64,000 bases of DNA from Phallusia mammillata (taxonomy: Eukaryota; Chordata; Ascidiacea; Phlebobranchia; Ascidiidae), in assembly GCA_003260075.1 (NCBI GenBank), contig QLIY01000132.1, positions 108,966 to 172,965 of the forward strand. The letters run 5' to 3'. Of this stretch, positions 12,542 through 24,425 are shown in pieces. Positions within the stretch are counted from its first letter, which is position 1. Each line of letters begins with the position of its first letter. The position numbers were made by a program, and so were the translations under genes. The notes under the pieces were generated by a model. It was not told the origin of the DNA. It was given only the letters and a program-made list of their open reading frames with translations, and did no database searches.

Positions 12542-13139
12542 ATGAATTTGTTTTCGCTGGTTAATTCAACTTTTAGTGGTTGGCCGAAGTACAGTGTACA
12601 AGTAAGTATGTACGACTTGTATTTGTTTGTTACTGTGGCTAAATGTAATTAAGGTTATTTTTTATTTCTCACATTTCTTGTAGTTCTTTTATTTTTTATA
12701 TTCGTTACAACAACAGTTTATTATCAGTTAACCTTGTACAGATGTTTAAAGTAAGTTTATTTTACCACGCATTATGTCCAGTAACCAAATCTACAGAAAT
12801 TTCCCTCGTTTTTCCAAGAACAGATAAAGAAAAGGGCAAATCAGATCAGGCAAATTTCAGAAGGTAAAACTTGCCAAAATTACCCAGGTAAAATTGTCGG
12901 GAATAATTTAAAACACACCGGTGCACTCTATGATTTTGTGGTGCGATTGTTTACAACAACTTTTCAGTAAAACCTTTAACATGATACACAATGCAAAGGT
13001 CATGAAAATAAATAAACTGGTGAACGGAATTTATGATTTGCGTAATCTAACGCAACAAGGTTTTGAAAGACGTATTTATGAAAATCTACGCCTATCCGAC
13101 GTTAATTTAAATCCCGAGTGGGTACTGATACAGGTGTAA
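12542..13139 (+). CDS. Small single-pass membrane protein (unrecognised)
   Basis: Four exons have compatible phases: 12542-12605 (donor GTATGT), 12684-12750 (acceptor TTTCTTGTAG, donor GTAAGT), 12819-12863 (acceptor TTTTTCCAAG) and 12968-13139 (acceptor CAACTTTTCAG, stop TAA). The product is 115 residues. A short N-terminal part with an NST sequon leads into a membrane segment (VILLFFIFVTTTVYYQLTL), then a basic stretch (YRCLKKTDKEKGK) and a mostly helical-looking C-terminal part containing YDLRNLTQQGFERRIYENLR. Type III topology with a cytoplasmic tail is inferred. The first exon has a second nested donor (GTAAGT at 12602) that would break the frame. Its 3' end faces the 3' end of the NLR gene 243 bases away. 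No family is recognised. Confidence 0.6.
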
Positions 13140-13382
13140 ACATGAGGCATTTTGGAGTGAAAATTTACTCAGAATCTCATTTCAAAAACTGGAGTAAATC
13201 TGAGGATCAATTTTGAAATGTATCCGCTCAAGTAAACAGGTTTATTGCGACAAAAAATTTGCTGATTGCTTCAAGGGCATTTTATGTCATGACAATAGCT
13301 AGACTTGGTTTTCCTACTATTGTAAAAAGTTGGGGAAGTGTGGTCTTTGTTTCAAATGGCAATTCCATGTTCAAGGTCGTTC

Positions 13383-16300
13383 TTACAGTGATTTATGCAT
13401 GCTAAACCGTATGGGGATCTTGCGTTTAGGACTGATATCAGTGTTACTGCAAATTCTAACCTGGTTTTCGTCCAACTGTAACGCGTCTTTGATGGTTTGA
13501 ATACCTTCATCGGAAAAGCATAACTTTTCAACCCAGATGTTTTCAAACATGTGCAAAGATCTGGCCAACAGTCCAGCGCTATCGTCACCCAGGTTGTTTC
13601 TACCCAGACAAAGCCATTTCATCTAAACATCGCAATATATAAAAAAACGTGAACAACGTTTGGCTAAACTTTAGAATTTTACAACATACTGGTTTTTCAA
13701 GCTTTAGAATCTGTTTCAAAAGCATTTCAAGGTCGCTGTCTGTCAAGGCACAATCATACAAATTCAAGGCTTCGATGTTATGCACACAATCACATAGTGA
13801 CCTTATTCCATCAGTCCCAATTGGATTGTTACCAATGTTCAGTTCCTTCATCTAGGAAAAAAACGCCAATAATCGGTGTTATCTAAGTAATTGGAGAATT
13901 TAGTAATTATTCTCCCTACCGGTTCTTTGAGAGCGGCTATTGCGCGTGCCAAGATTTCAACTCCTGCAGCACGAATCATGCAATAATACATCTTCAGTCG
14001 AAGGATATTATGTAGACATTTTGCAACACTTGAGATTCCCTTTAAACCAATTCGGTTTGCACCTATAGTAAGCAACTGCATCTGGAAAAAGTACGTGTGG
14101 TTAACAAGTCGGTTAGATAACAGATCAGCTTTTTTCGGCCAGGACTTTATGAAGTCAAGAAGCCCTTTGTGACCTACCAACCTTGCACCCAATTTTATTG
14201 GTGATGAAGCGGCCAAGCCTCGATGACGACTTTTATTGTTGAATTGCCGGTTCAAAGGGATAGTTAGATTCGTTACGGTAAGCGGGATTCTTGAAAACGA
14301 GCCAAGGAGGGTTTGTAAGGCGTAATGTGAGTTAACGTAATCCATTCATGTTGATCGCTGGCTGGGGCAATTGAGCCACCTGCCTGATCGTCTTCATGAT
14401 CTGAAGTTTTAATAAATCTAGGTGCCTTAGAACGTGCTGAAATTCTTACGGTCTCTTGCGAATTATATCTTGAAATCCGGATTTTTGCATTTGCACGTAA
14501 TTGATATTTTATTCGGGTTGCTTTAAGTGAGCAAAAAAGTAAGAGAGTTTGACAACCACTGTACCAGACAAATAGTTCTGCTTACCGGTGTTTTAAGGTT
14601 CTCAATCGCGGTAAAAACTGGTTCAAATCCGCCTTCATAATCGATCATGCTCTGGTGCAACCACAGCATCTCAATTTTATCCACGCACGGCGCCAACTGG
14701 ACAGCTGCTTCTGTTCCCAAGTTGTTTTGACCAATGTCTAGCCACTTAATCTGTTGATTAGACAGCACATTTAGAAGTCCGTTTTTGCTAATGTTTTGCT
14801 TACCACAGAAATATAAGTTAATTTTGCCACATATTGTACTATTCTTACGGGTTCTTTCAGGTTTTTAAGTTTTGCCACCACGTGTTTCATGCCATTACTG
14901 TCGATGCGAGATGAGTGGTGTTCTATTCTTTCCACGTGACCTATGCAGCGTGATAGGGATTGTGCCGAAAGACCCATCGACGTGAAATCCATAAATCCAA
15001 GCTAAACATAAAAATGATTTCCAGACGGGCTTAGATTTGACACTCAAAACTGTATACGCTTACGCTACAAACCATCGTAATATGAAACATTGCAATTCAA
15101 CGGGCATTTAAGGGTGCTAGCCAAAAAGGCTGTCGTGTTGGACGTACCGGAGTTTTTCGACGTTCAATGCAGTCGATGATTTTCGTCATGACCCCAGTTT
15201 CCGTACTACATTGACGAAAGGACAGCTCTTCTACTGTATCCAAATATTTTTTGAGAAAAGAGAAGTCCTTGATTCCAACCGAGCTAGACCGTACATGAAA
15301 TTTTGCTATCTGGAACAAAAACAAATCTTTCAATTTTTGTCCCATCAAATATAAATGTACATTTACAATACAAAAATAGTGGGTCTGCTTAGCAAATCTG
15401 CTTACCTAAAGTTATTACGGCCATTTTTTACGATTTAAATTTGCTGTTTGGTCCTTGTCAAATAACAAACAGCGACAAACAAAAGTTCAATTTATACCTT
15501 GTGGTTCGTAGTCGAAATCGCTGACAAAAAAGAAGTAAGACTATCACCAGTAAATGTGGCGTACTTGTACAATGCACCGACGTTGATGGAAATCGCGCGC
15601 TTGGTAGCACAAAGCACGTGACACAAACTTGCCACGTCACTATGCGATATAAAGTTCGAAATCAGAATTGTATCGGGAAGAGAAGAGGCGACAGTTTTCG
15701 TCAGTTCTGCGTTGTTCGATTCCATGGCTAGAGCACACAGTTTAAAGAGTGTGGTGTTGGCCGGACGATTTATGAACTTATTTTTGTTTAGCAATTCAAA
15801 GGAAGTGTAAGCTTCGTGCAATGGTCTCGGATAATCAAAAACACCATTCTCCGCATATTGGTGAGCCATTTTTTCGACGATATTTTTCAGCAAAACTTTT
15901 TTACTTGACATATCATCTTTCGAAGAGTTGGGGAAAAATTTGGAAATCTTGTGGTAAACAGATTCGTCAAAGAAACCCAGCACAAAGCGGAAAACAAATT
16001 CCCAACGAGGCTCGGTGAAATGCTTGAGTAACGACTCCAGCTCAGACACTGAGGCGACAAACATAAGGTGCATGGCGGCTAAAAACTCTTGCCAAGTAAG
16101 GTGACTGAAAAAGTAGATTTTGTCGCCTGTGAAGATTCGCATATTCTGGTTTGCCGTAACTTTGAGGCTAAGAAATGTTTCCATTGCATTTAGGTCAAAC
16201 CCATAGCCCTCGAAGTCAACAGCACTAAACACGAACTGGTCGTTGATAATTCCGTTCAGTGCAAGTTTTGTCAGCATTCGCACATCAAGAAGCTTGCCTT

Positions 16301-18151
16301 TGAAGTGGTCAGACCGAATGCAGTCACTAAACGCAGAAGCAAAGGAGCCAGTGAGTGATATTGTAGCTTTGTTTTTGTGCAATTGCTTTAAAGCGTATGG
16401 TATCATTAGCGAACAAAACATGGGTATCGTGCAGACTGCCCTTACAGCCGGAACTTGGTCAAGTTTATTTTGTAGCTTACGGTTATCCTTGTCGTCGGTG
16501 CAAAACGTATTGCAAAATAGCCTCTGCGAAGCATGGCCTAAACCTACGACCCTTGCTGTGAAGTGCGGCTTGTAATCGGGATGTAAATCGTAGTAAGCGC
16601 CAGGTCTTGACACGATCCACTTAAACGTATTCGAAAGAAGATTTCCATTTAGCAAGTTCATAAGAATATGATGCGGTTTGGAGTTATTAAAAAGGCCAAC
16701 CGTGGGTACCTTTAAGTCAATGTCATCGATTTTAGCTTCGTCAAGGCCGTCCATAATGATAAACACCGTTTCAGAGTTGGATATTTTCTTTAACAAAGCT
16801 GAATCTGTTTCAGGGCTGTGCTCCCATTGTGGATGTGAGGATCGTAGAAGGAATTCAAGCACGCTAATCTCTTTTGAGTAATCCAAATCTTTAAGAGACA
16901 TGTGGAAAATAAAAGCATCGGGGTTATTCTGCACTGTTTGGCGCAAATGAATTTTTGCTAGAGTTGTTTTTCCAATTCCAGCCGCCCCTATCACCCCAAC
17001 TACGTTTCCATGCTTCTTGACATATTCGTGTCTCGAAGATTCCGTTTTCGCGTATGACCAAGACTCTGCGCTAGCGTTGTGCTGAGCGCTAGGAAGAAGG
17101 TCATTTATCTCGTATTTACTGTGAATTGGTAACTCGTATTCCCAGGCGGATGGTGCACCAAATTTTTCCAAACGAGGTTCATACTCTCTTATGACATCTA
17201 GTGGTATCGGGTGCTCGTCAAGACATCCAAAAATTCTCTCATTTTTTTCTTTTAGCTCCGCTTTTAGACGCCTCTCTAAAGAAACAAAACGTTGCAATAT
17301 TATTAATACCAATGAAACAGTGCCTTTGTCGCAGAATTAGCAAACAAAAATGTGTGCAGAAAAGTCGTAAACATTGTACCTTTATGGGCTACGTCAGTTT
17401 AATGTTCAGACAGAAAGAATGGGATAAAATAGGTAAAACTGCTAACACTGAAATTTGGCTGGCGCCCGGTTTGGTAGGTGGCGCAACGGAGCATAGGCGT
17501 TTATGGTGCTCACTCAGCAATCATTCTTACCATAAACCCAAATTGCTGAGTCAGCACCAAAAACGCCTATGCTCCGTTGCGCCACCTATCGAAGAATTTT
17601 CAAACAGGCGCCAGCCAAATTCCAGTGTTAGTAGCTCTACCGATAGTCGTAGAAAGTACATCTTATGTTTAAGAACCCGTCATGTTTACACGACTACTAA
17701 ACAAACACAGTATGAGGAAGTTTATTATTGACACCAAGAAAGTATTTGCGTTATAATTGGGGTTTGTTTAACTTTAAGCAAACTCAGTCTAGTTACATGT
17801 TTGCATACCTATAGCATCAATATCCAACGCCTCTGGTGGGTAGATGTGTTGGTGAACTTCACCCAAGAAAACGTTTTCAGCATGGAGATCCTGTATAACA
17901 ATTAAACACATCTACTTTGAGTGTAAGTTTCTAAAACACTTGTACTTTGAAATTGTAGCAAGTGATACCAGGTACTATATGGTTCGTTTACTCCCATGTA
18001 AGCATTGTCTGATTTCGGGCGAAACCGATGACTCAAAGTGCAAACACATTTAACGTACCTGTTGTAAATTGGTATTTGCAATGTTCGGGACTGTATCAAT
18101 CTCCTTCGCCGTTTGGTGCCTGCGTTGATTTTTTGACTGGTTTGATCCCAT
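13383..18151 (-). CDS. NLR immune receptor (NACHT-LRR), N-myristoylation signal
   Basis: Nine exons, all phases matching: 18059-18151, 17809-17890, 15498-17275, 15148-15309, 14849-15001, 14586-14750, 13920-14081, 13690-13851, 13383-13622 (TAA); 998 codons. The protein begins MGSNQSK, a consensus N-myristoylation site. Only 58 residues precede the large NACHT exon, with no CARD, PYD or death domain visible. Walker A is GAAGIGKT (about residues 155-162) and Walker B is FIIMDGLDE (about 230-238); winged-helix and later NACHT parts follow (SHLTWQEFLAAMHL). Each later exon except the last encodes 51-55 residues, about two ribonuclease-inhibitor-type LRRs (for example LNIGNNPIGTDGIRSL), all phase 0. 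NLRs are cytosolic pattern receptors; membrane tethering here is inferred. The ligand is unknown. A foldback element sits in the second intron. Confidence 0.9.
17445..17628. mobile_element. Foldback MITE with TA target duplication
   Basis: 184 bp with near-complete internal symmetry: the left arm (acactgaaatttggctgg, then ggtggcgcaacggagcatag) is mirrored by the right arm. It is flanked by TA on both sides (17443-17444, 17629-17630), as for Tc1/mariner-type elements. It lies in the NLR intron between exons 2 and 3. If transcribed, it would form a long hairpin. Confidence 0.75.
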
Positions 18152-20190
18152 GTCTTTACCTTTTACAAACCTTTACTGACTAGCATACTAAGACATACAG
18201 CTTGATAACAGTTTTAGCTTTTAAAGGTAAAAAATACCTTTGAGAAAAAAGAACAAATTTTGTAAAAGTTTACATTTTTCACTATTTTAAGCATTAACAC
18301 ATGTATGTGATCAGACATATGGTGTCGTCTAAATTAGTAATGCACCTATTTATTCTTAACGTTGCGGGCCGAAAACGAAAGTTCGGCCCATAAGACAAAT
18401 TTGGCCAATACTAAAAGTAATCGTTCATGTTACTGTTCAAAAATTTTGGAAGGTTACCAATGCAACTAAGCATGACATTTTAACTGTTTATTTTGTGCAT
18501 ACAAACATACATTCGACCGCAGTCTGTATGATATAAAAGAACATATTCGGCCTGAAAACCAGGGCTCGAGTATACATATAACTATTTGAACTAATACGTG
18601 GGTTTGATAAAATACGCAGAAAATTATTACTAACTATCTTTAATGCTACCAAATCATAACTACCCCCTACTGTTTTGTGGCCTACAGTTAGTCTTTAGCT
18701 CTAAGCTTGAATCCACATATTGTGGTCTGCACAAAAGTCCCTATATTTTTCCCTCTTGGTAAATGGTATGCGTCTAGCTTTATTTTACGCCTCGCCAGAT
18801 TCGGGTTGTTGTTGCATTGGGCTGATGCATTGCTTCATTGCCCACGCATCTTTATTTTACGTTATCTTACACTAGGTATTTTACCAAACTAAAACAAATA
18901 AACTTACACGTACAGTGAGTTTTATTCTTAATGTACGAATTGCAACCATATTATGTGACTAGCAAAACTACACAGTTTCCAGGAATAACTGGTCTTTCCC
19001 TTGAGGCACATCTCGCCTAAAAGTACCTAAAAACGTCACGCTTAATTGAATGATATGAGAATAAACTGATTGTTCGCCTTAGGGACTTGTCTAGCAATGT
19101 AAAACGGTCACTTATAAAACAGCATTTCGGTCACACTGATTTTGAATTTCTCCTACATATCAAACGCTAAATATGACTGGTAGTTATAGTATTTTGAAAG
19201 TGTTAGCATGACCAAACTTCCTAAAAGAGCCCTGTTTCAGCTAAATACAGATGTATGTCAAAGGCAAACACTTGACATACGAAACTAACTGCTGCGTCTG
19301 GTGTACAATTATACACTTTCGAATTCCTGGTTTCTGACTGATTTGAACATATTGGAAACCAACTAACTCAATTTAAACTAATGTTACATATTTTTGCAGC
19401 AATTGCTGTGACTAACACAAGCAACTAGATGTAACTAGTAACCAGCAGCCTGTTAGATTTTTGCCTTTTTTGTCTGGAGTCAAGATTCGTGTTGCCACTC
19501 ACGCTCTTTTAACGTTCAAAGCATTTCCTGTATTAAAAATAAAACGAAACCTTACACCCAAGGGCCTCGTACTCCAAATTAGGTTTCAGAATTAAGACAC
19601 TACCCTGCCTAAATGGTTATGTAATGATGGCACCGAAGAGAAGGCACGCATTGATTTTGTCACATCGCTTAGCAAATATTTACCAACTTTCAGTTACCTA
19701 TTTCACCGAAAGTCAGCATTTTGTTTGGCTGTAGTTTGTACGACTTAAGCTCCTCAGTAAACAATTCTGTCACGTACATACCTGATTTAACATAAGAAAA
19801 ATGTAAACTATCCATGACCCAAGTAGAACTTGTTAAGCAACACAAAACTAAACCGAATTGAAATTAAGCTAGCTGATCAAAAAAACTAGAAAAGTTTAAA
19901 TTCGACTGCTGGTAACTAGGGTTTTGATAATGTTGATTATAACACTGACAGATACACAAATATCAAAGTATGTTTTTATACTCAGTCTTTGTTATTCAAG
20001 TATTGAATAAACAGAAACCTAAACCCTTGGCTTGGCTTGGCTGTCCAAAACAATATTAGCTTCTTGGCGGCAGCACTCGTATTTCCTTTTTTGTCATACT
20101 TTACAAAAAACATCGCTGCCTTAAGGGTTAACCAATGCGGCAGGAAGTTTATTCCAGCTCAAACCCACCAGGAAATACGTCGCACTAGGC
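18152..20190. other. Intergenic, NLR upstream region
   Basis: I see no gene. The stretch is AT-rich without long open frames of coding character. The first few hundred bases next to 18151 should contain the NLR promoter. No binding sites can be assigned with confidence. Confidence 0.4.
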
Positions 20191-20738
20191 CAGTGGTTCT
20201 TAACCGGTGGGAAATTTCCCACTAGTGGGAAATTTAATGTTTTCGGAGGGAAATTATGTAAGCTTTCAAAGAGCAGACTCGGGCACGAGGGTCAAATCCG
20301 GCTTAGAATTAACCGTTGAAAGTTACTAAGATTGATTTCATCAAGGTTTACAAGACACATTTAAATTCAAAGGCCGTTTGTTACATCACAGAGAAGACTA
20401 AAACCATCAATGACTTTGCTATTGTGCGCGAACAAAAGCCTTTCCTTTGTTGATTGTGATGTAATAAATGACTAATGCAAGCAGAGCAGACTCCAAAAAA
20501 TTCCAAACTTTTTTATTCCAAAAAGTTTAATCTCTCAGAATAGCACTTTTTAAATTAAATAAGATTGCAGTATACCTTTAGGGTCCAGACCAAATCGCTC
20601 CACAAATTTATTTCATTTAAAGATTTTTTTTTGTTTACGTAGGGCACAAAACATGATTATAAAAATAACAAAGGGGGAAATTCGAAGTTGGTAATTGACT
20701 TTAGTGGGAAACCACAGCAAAAAGGTTAAGAACCACTG
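20191..20738. mobile_element. hAT MITE with perfect 8-bp TSD
   Basis: Inverted ends cagtggttcttaacc and ggttaagaaccactg enclose 548 bp. The target duplication cactaggc is present on both sides (20183-20190 and 20739-20746). An 8-bp duplication and CAGTGGTTCT-type ends are hallmarks of the hAT superfamily. There is no transposase. A related, degraded copy lies at about 54091-54392. Confidence 0.9.
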
Positions 20739-20850
20739 CACTAGGCAAAGACAAGAAAACAACTGCCACGTTTTGCTTTTGGAGCGTGTCTGAATTTTTT
20801 GCTTTCACTTTCCTGTAGGATTGAAGCATGATGTAACGATCGGTCTAAGG

Positions 20851-21108
20851 CAGCGGTTCCCAACCTTTTTTGTGTCATGACCCCTTGATAACGTTTGCCA
20901 AGTTGCGGTGACCCCAAGGATAAAATTAGTAGGCTCTAAATTAACATTGACTGTATTTTTTCTCAACAATAAAGTGGTCAATGAGTTTATTTTATTTGGG
21001 CTAGGGGTACATGGCCTAAAATGAGTTGGGAACCATGCCTTAAGCGACCCCTGGCAAATTGTCAGGCGACCCCAGTTGGGGTCGCGACCCACAGGTTGGG
21101 AACCGCTG
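20851..21108. mobile_element. hAT MITE with perfect 8-bp TSD
   Basis: 258 bp bounded by cagcggttcccaacc and ggttgggaaccgctg. The target duplication gtctaagg occurs at 20843-20850 and 21109-21116. The interior carries inverted gaccccagttggggtcgcgac-like sequence near the right end. It is noncoding and separate in sequence from the element at 20191. Confidence 0.9.
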
Positions 21109-22500
21109 GTCTAAGGGGAAACACGTTTACTGCAATTACTGGCCTTTAAGCATATCATTAGAAGAGACTCACACTGTGTGTTTGGGTGTGTCATGTACGA
21201 GTTTGGTCGCCTCAAGAGTATTATAACTTCTGGCGTTACAAAGAACCATCCCAAATAAGCTTAGTTCAAAACTGCAATGTAATAGAGCAGGGGTGGCCAA
21301 AGTGAGATTCCCGAGCCGCATGCGGCTTTTTGAGCCTTTGATTGCGGCTCTTTAATGTTGCCCATCTTGCCGAGTTGTTAAACCTGATTATAAAACAACG
21401 TATTGTATTGTAACATAATGATGTAATATTCGCACTGACGTCATGAGTAAGAGCGGACGTGACTTGTAAGTTTTCCCATTACGTGATTTGTATACCTCAA
21501 GTGTTTGATTGCGTAAAACCGCAGAGGTACATCCCATATAATTACTAATTGATGTTTTGAACACAGGATGGAAACGTTCTGTACCTCCAGGCCAATAACA
21601 GATCCCACGTGCGTAGTTTAATGACGTTGTTTTGATATGTGTTTAAATACCGTGTCTTGCAACTTCGGTTGGGCACAGGGCACAGGGCAGAATTGACTGG
21701 GCTTCTCCCAGCCCTTGCCATTATTCTATTCGATTCGACTTCGGTTGGGCGTATGAATCACACTACGTCAAGCCACGTTTAATTTGCATTACCGTTGTTG
21801 TCAACCGCACAAACTAAACCAACCAAAGCTTTGTGCTTGCGATCGGATTTTGGAACTTCAAACCTCAGAACCCCCAATATTTTCCTACAGTATCACGTAT
21901 TAACAATAGACTGTTTGTAATAACCAATGTAAATTCCGAAAACCGAAAAGAACATTATTGTACAGAAGCGTACTGGCAGCTTGTGAATTCTAGTCAAATA
22001 TATTTTCAGATTAAAGCGGTAAGTCAGGGCTAACATTAAAAGCATTTTATGTATGTATTGCGGATTATATTAGCAATAACTGCAAAGTTTATCCAAAAAC
22101 AATGTCGTTGAGAAATAACTGCAAACAAAAGAGAGACAGGAAAATATAACTTTTAACAGAATGGGAGGAGTTTGCATTGATTGATAATATAGGTAAACCT
22201 ATGTGTCTTATTTGTCAAGCTTCGCTCAATCATTACAAAACTAGTAACTTGAAACATCATTACGAATCTAAACAAAACCTTTCCCATCGTATTTAGCCTA
22301 ATTTCAAACACCATGCAGCCCAGGTGGAGACTCACAGTATCACCACATAACAATAAATCACTATTTAATAGCGTACACTTTGTTGTGAGTGAATAAATTC
22401 GTTTTTGATTGTTTGTGTTGCAGCTCTTTCAAAACTAAGTTTTGTGATATGTGGCTTGAGCATAAGGCAGGTCTGACCACCTCTGTAATACGTATATTCA

Positions 22501-22555
22501 AACTTGCTGATTGCTTGGTGGATGAAGACTGTGATAAACCTTATGCTTATTGATT
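22501..22555 (+). repeat. Dispersed repeat copy 2
   Basis: It shares ttgcttggtggatgaagact and the following aaaccttatgcttat block with copies at 341-390 (reverse) and 39517-39575. Family type unknown. Confidence 0.6.
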
Positions 22556-22689
22556 AAATATTATCCATCCTTATGAATTGAGATAAATATATTTCGCCTA
22601 TGCAACATCTTTATTATCTAAAGACAACCGCAAGGGTATATTAAGGTGAAACACACCTAAAACACTGAAAAAAATGCATAAAATTAATG

Positions 22690-23441
22690 TTAAAAATCGA
22701 ACGTTTAAAGCTACCACGCCTGAAGCAAAACCAAGTAAACTACACTAAGTAAAAGCTATGCCATGTGAACCAGCACTTAAAATCGGTACAGGTGCGACAA
22801 AGGCCGGCACACGCTTTTCGTCTGATAAAACACACGACAAGTGTAAAAACCCAAGACAAGAGCCCTGGCCAAGACACCACACAATGAGGCAACGAGTAGG
22901 TCAAAATGGAAAAGGAATAGATATTATATTTCCCTTGGAAGGATCACTTTTAAATGTTGATATAGGCACCGATTTTGAGATTTTGAAAATACTTCTGTTG
23001 AAATATGTCCAGTACGTGGGCCAGGGGATTTTGCACAATCTGTACATAAAAACATTCCGCAATGTCCAAACATTTATCAAATACCTCTCTTTGTACAATA
23101 AAATAATGGTGCGCAAACGCGGTCCTGTCCTCATTTTCGTTGTGTTGTCGAGTTTTCCACGTGGTATTTTGTTTGGCCAATGTGTTGTGCCTTGCGAAAT
23201 CGAAAAATCTGTGCCACTATTAACATTCAAAAATGCTCCTTCCCAGCGTAAAATAATTTCTATCCCTTCTCCTTTTTAAATTTCTCGTTGCTTAATTGTG
23301 TGGTTTCTTGGCCAGGGTTCTTATCTTGGGTTTTTACACTTGTCGGGTGTTTTATCAGACAAAAAGCCTCAGTGTAGGTTAGTTTACTTGGTGTTGACTT
23401 CAGGTGCGGTAGCTTTAACTGTTCGTTTTTTGACAAACTCA
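22690..23441. repeat. Foldback element with approx 250-bp arms
   Basis: The left arm (about 22690-22990) matches the reverse complement of the right arm (about 23198-23441), for instance around gtgtaaaaacccaaga on the left and its inverse near 23330. The left arm has an extra segment of roughly 60 bases around 22755-22815. The spacer is about 200 bases. No clear target duplication is visible. It may be an old foldback transposon or an inverted duplication. Confidence 0.6.
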
Positions 23442-24425
23442 AGTCAACATATGTTTCGGTGCATTGCTTACGCAATAGCGTGTACTTTTGTGCGCTCCAT
23501 GACGTTTCGACGTTGCGCAGCTATTTCCGGCTTGCTGTATTGATTTGTTTACAGAAGCCTTTTTACTGGGAAGCCTATTGTGGAAACCTAACAACGGACG
23601 ATCCGCTTCCAAAAATTTGCAACGTTTTTTCGCAATAATTAGATTGAAATCCGTCTTTGAAAGGTTTGGGCTTGCTAGTTGTTCAGTTTTGCTACACAGC
23701 TGGTTATCCTGCCACACCACACTGACACGCTTGATCTGGTCGCGACCCGCAGGTCAAAAACCACTGGCTCTAAGCATATACTGAAGGAGACAGCTGGAAA
23801 CGTCCATTTTTTTAGTGTTTGGTGAAAAATCTGTTATAGTTCAACACCCCTTCACAACGTAAATGACTCCTCGTAATTGAAAAACGCGTAGATGTGAGAA
23901 AAATATGCTTCACAATATTGCCAAAAAAGCAACAAACATAAAAAAACATATCAGTTTGAACTTTTCCGGCCTTTACATTTGGAGGCAATGATTGGTGATG
24001 TTGGCTTCATTTCCAAGTAGGCGGCCCCATCACCTTCAGATCTTCCGACAAACAATAACCTGAGTTTTGTATGCATGAAAATCCATATTTTCCAAAAATA
24101 TATATGTATATATTTCAATAGAGTCAATAGGTTTAAACGACCTATACTTTTGCCATGTTATGCAAACTCCACGGTACATGAAGAAAATGCATCTAATGGT
24201 CTAGCAAAGGCAACACGTAACCGAACCTAATTGTCATTATCGCATTGTACTTTTGAGGAAAGGTTTGTGTGTCGACAACCGGGTTTTCCCCACTGCATTA
24301 TTTAATCATGCGTAACGAAACCGCATATACGCCACGCGATTTTTTCTGTTCACAATTTATCTTCTCTCGACCTTCGTTCTGTGTAAGTTATTCGATTCTT
24401 AAACTCGGCCAACTAACCGAAAATT

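Larger units (their letters stand above)
21117..24425. other. Intergenic with repeats, no gene seen
   Basis: It starts with a possible unpaired hAT-like left end (caggggtggcc at about 21290) and holds one dispersed-repeat copy (22501-22555) and a large foldback structure (about 22690-23441). The 173-codon frame at 22758-23279 lies within that foldback and is not considered a gene. Confidence 0.45.

Noticed and set aside
22758..23279. 173-codon plus-strand frame
   Set aside because: It lies across the foldback structure; both arms give open frames on both strands, and there is no domain or splice support.
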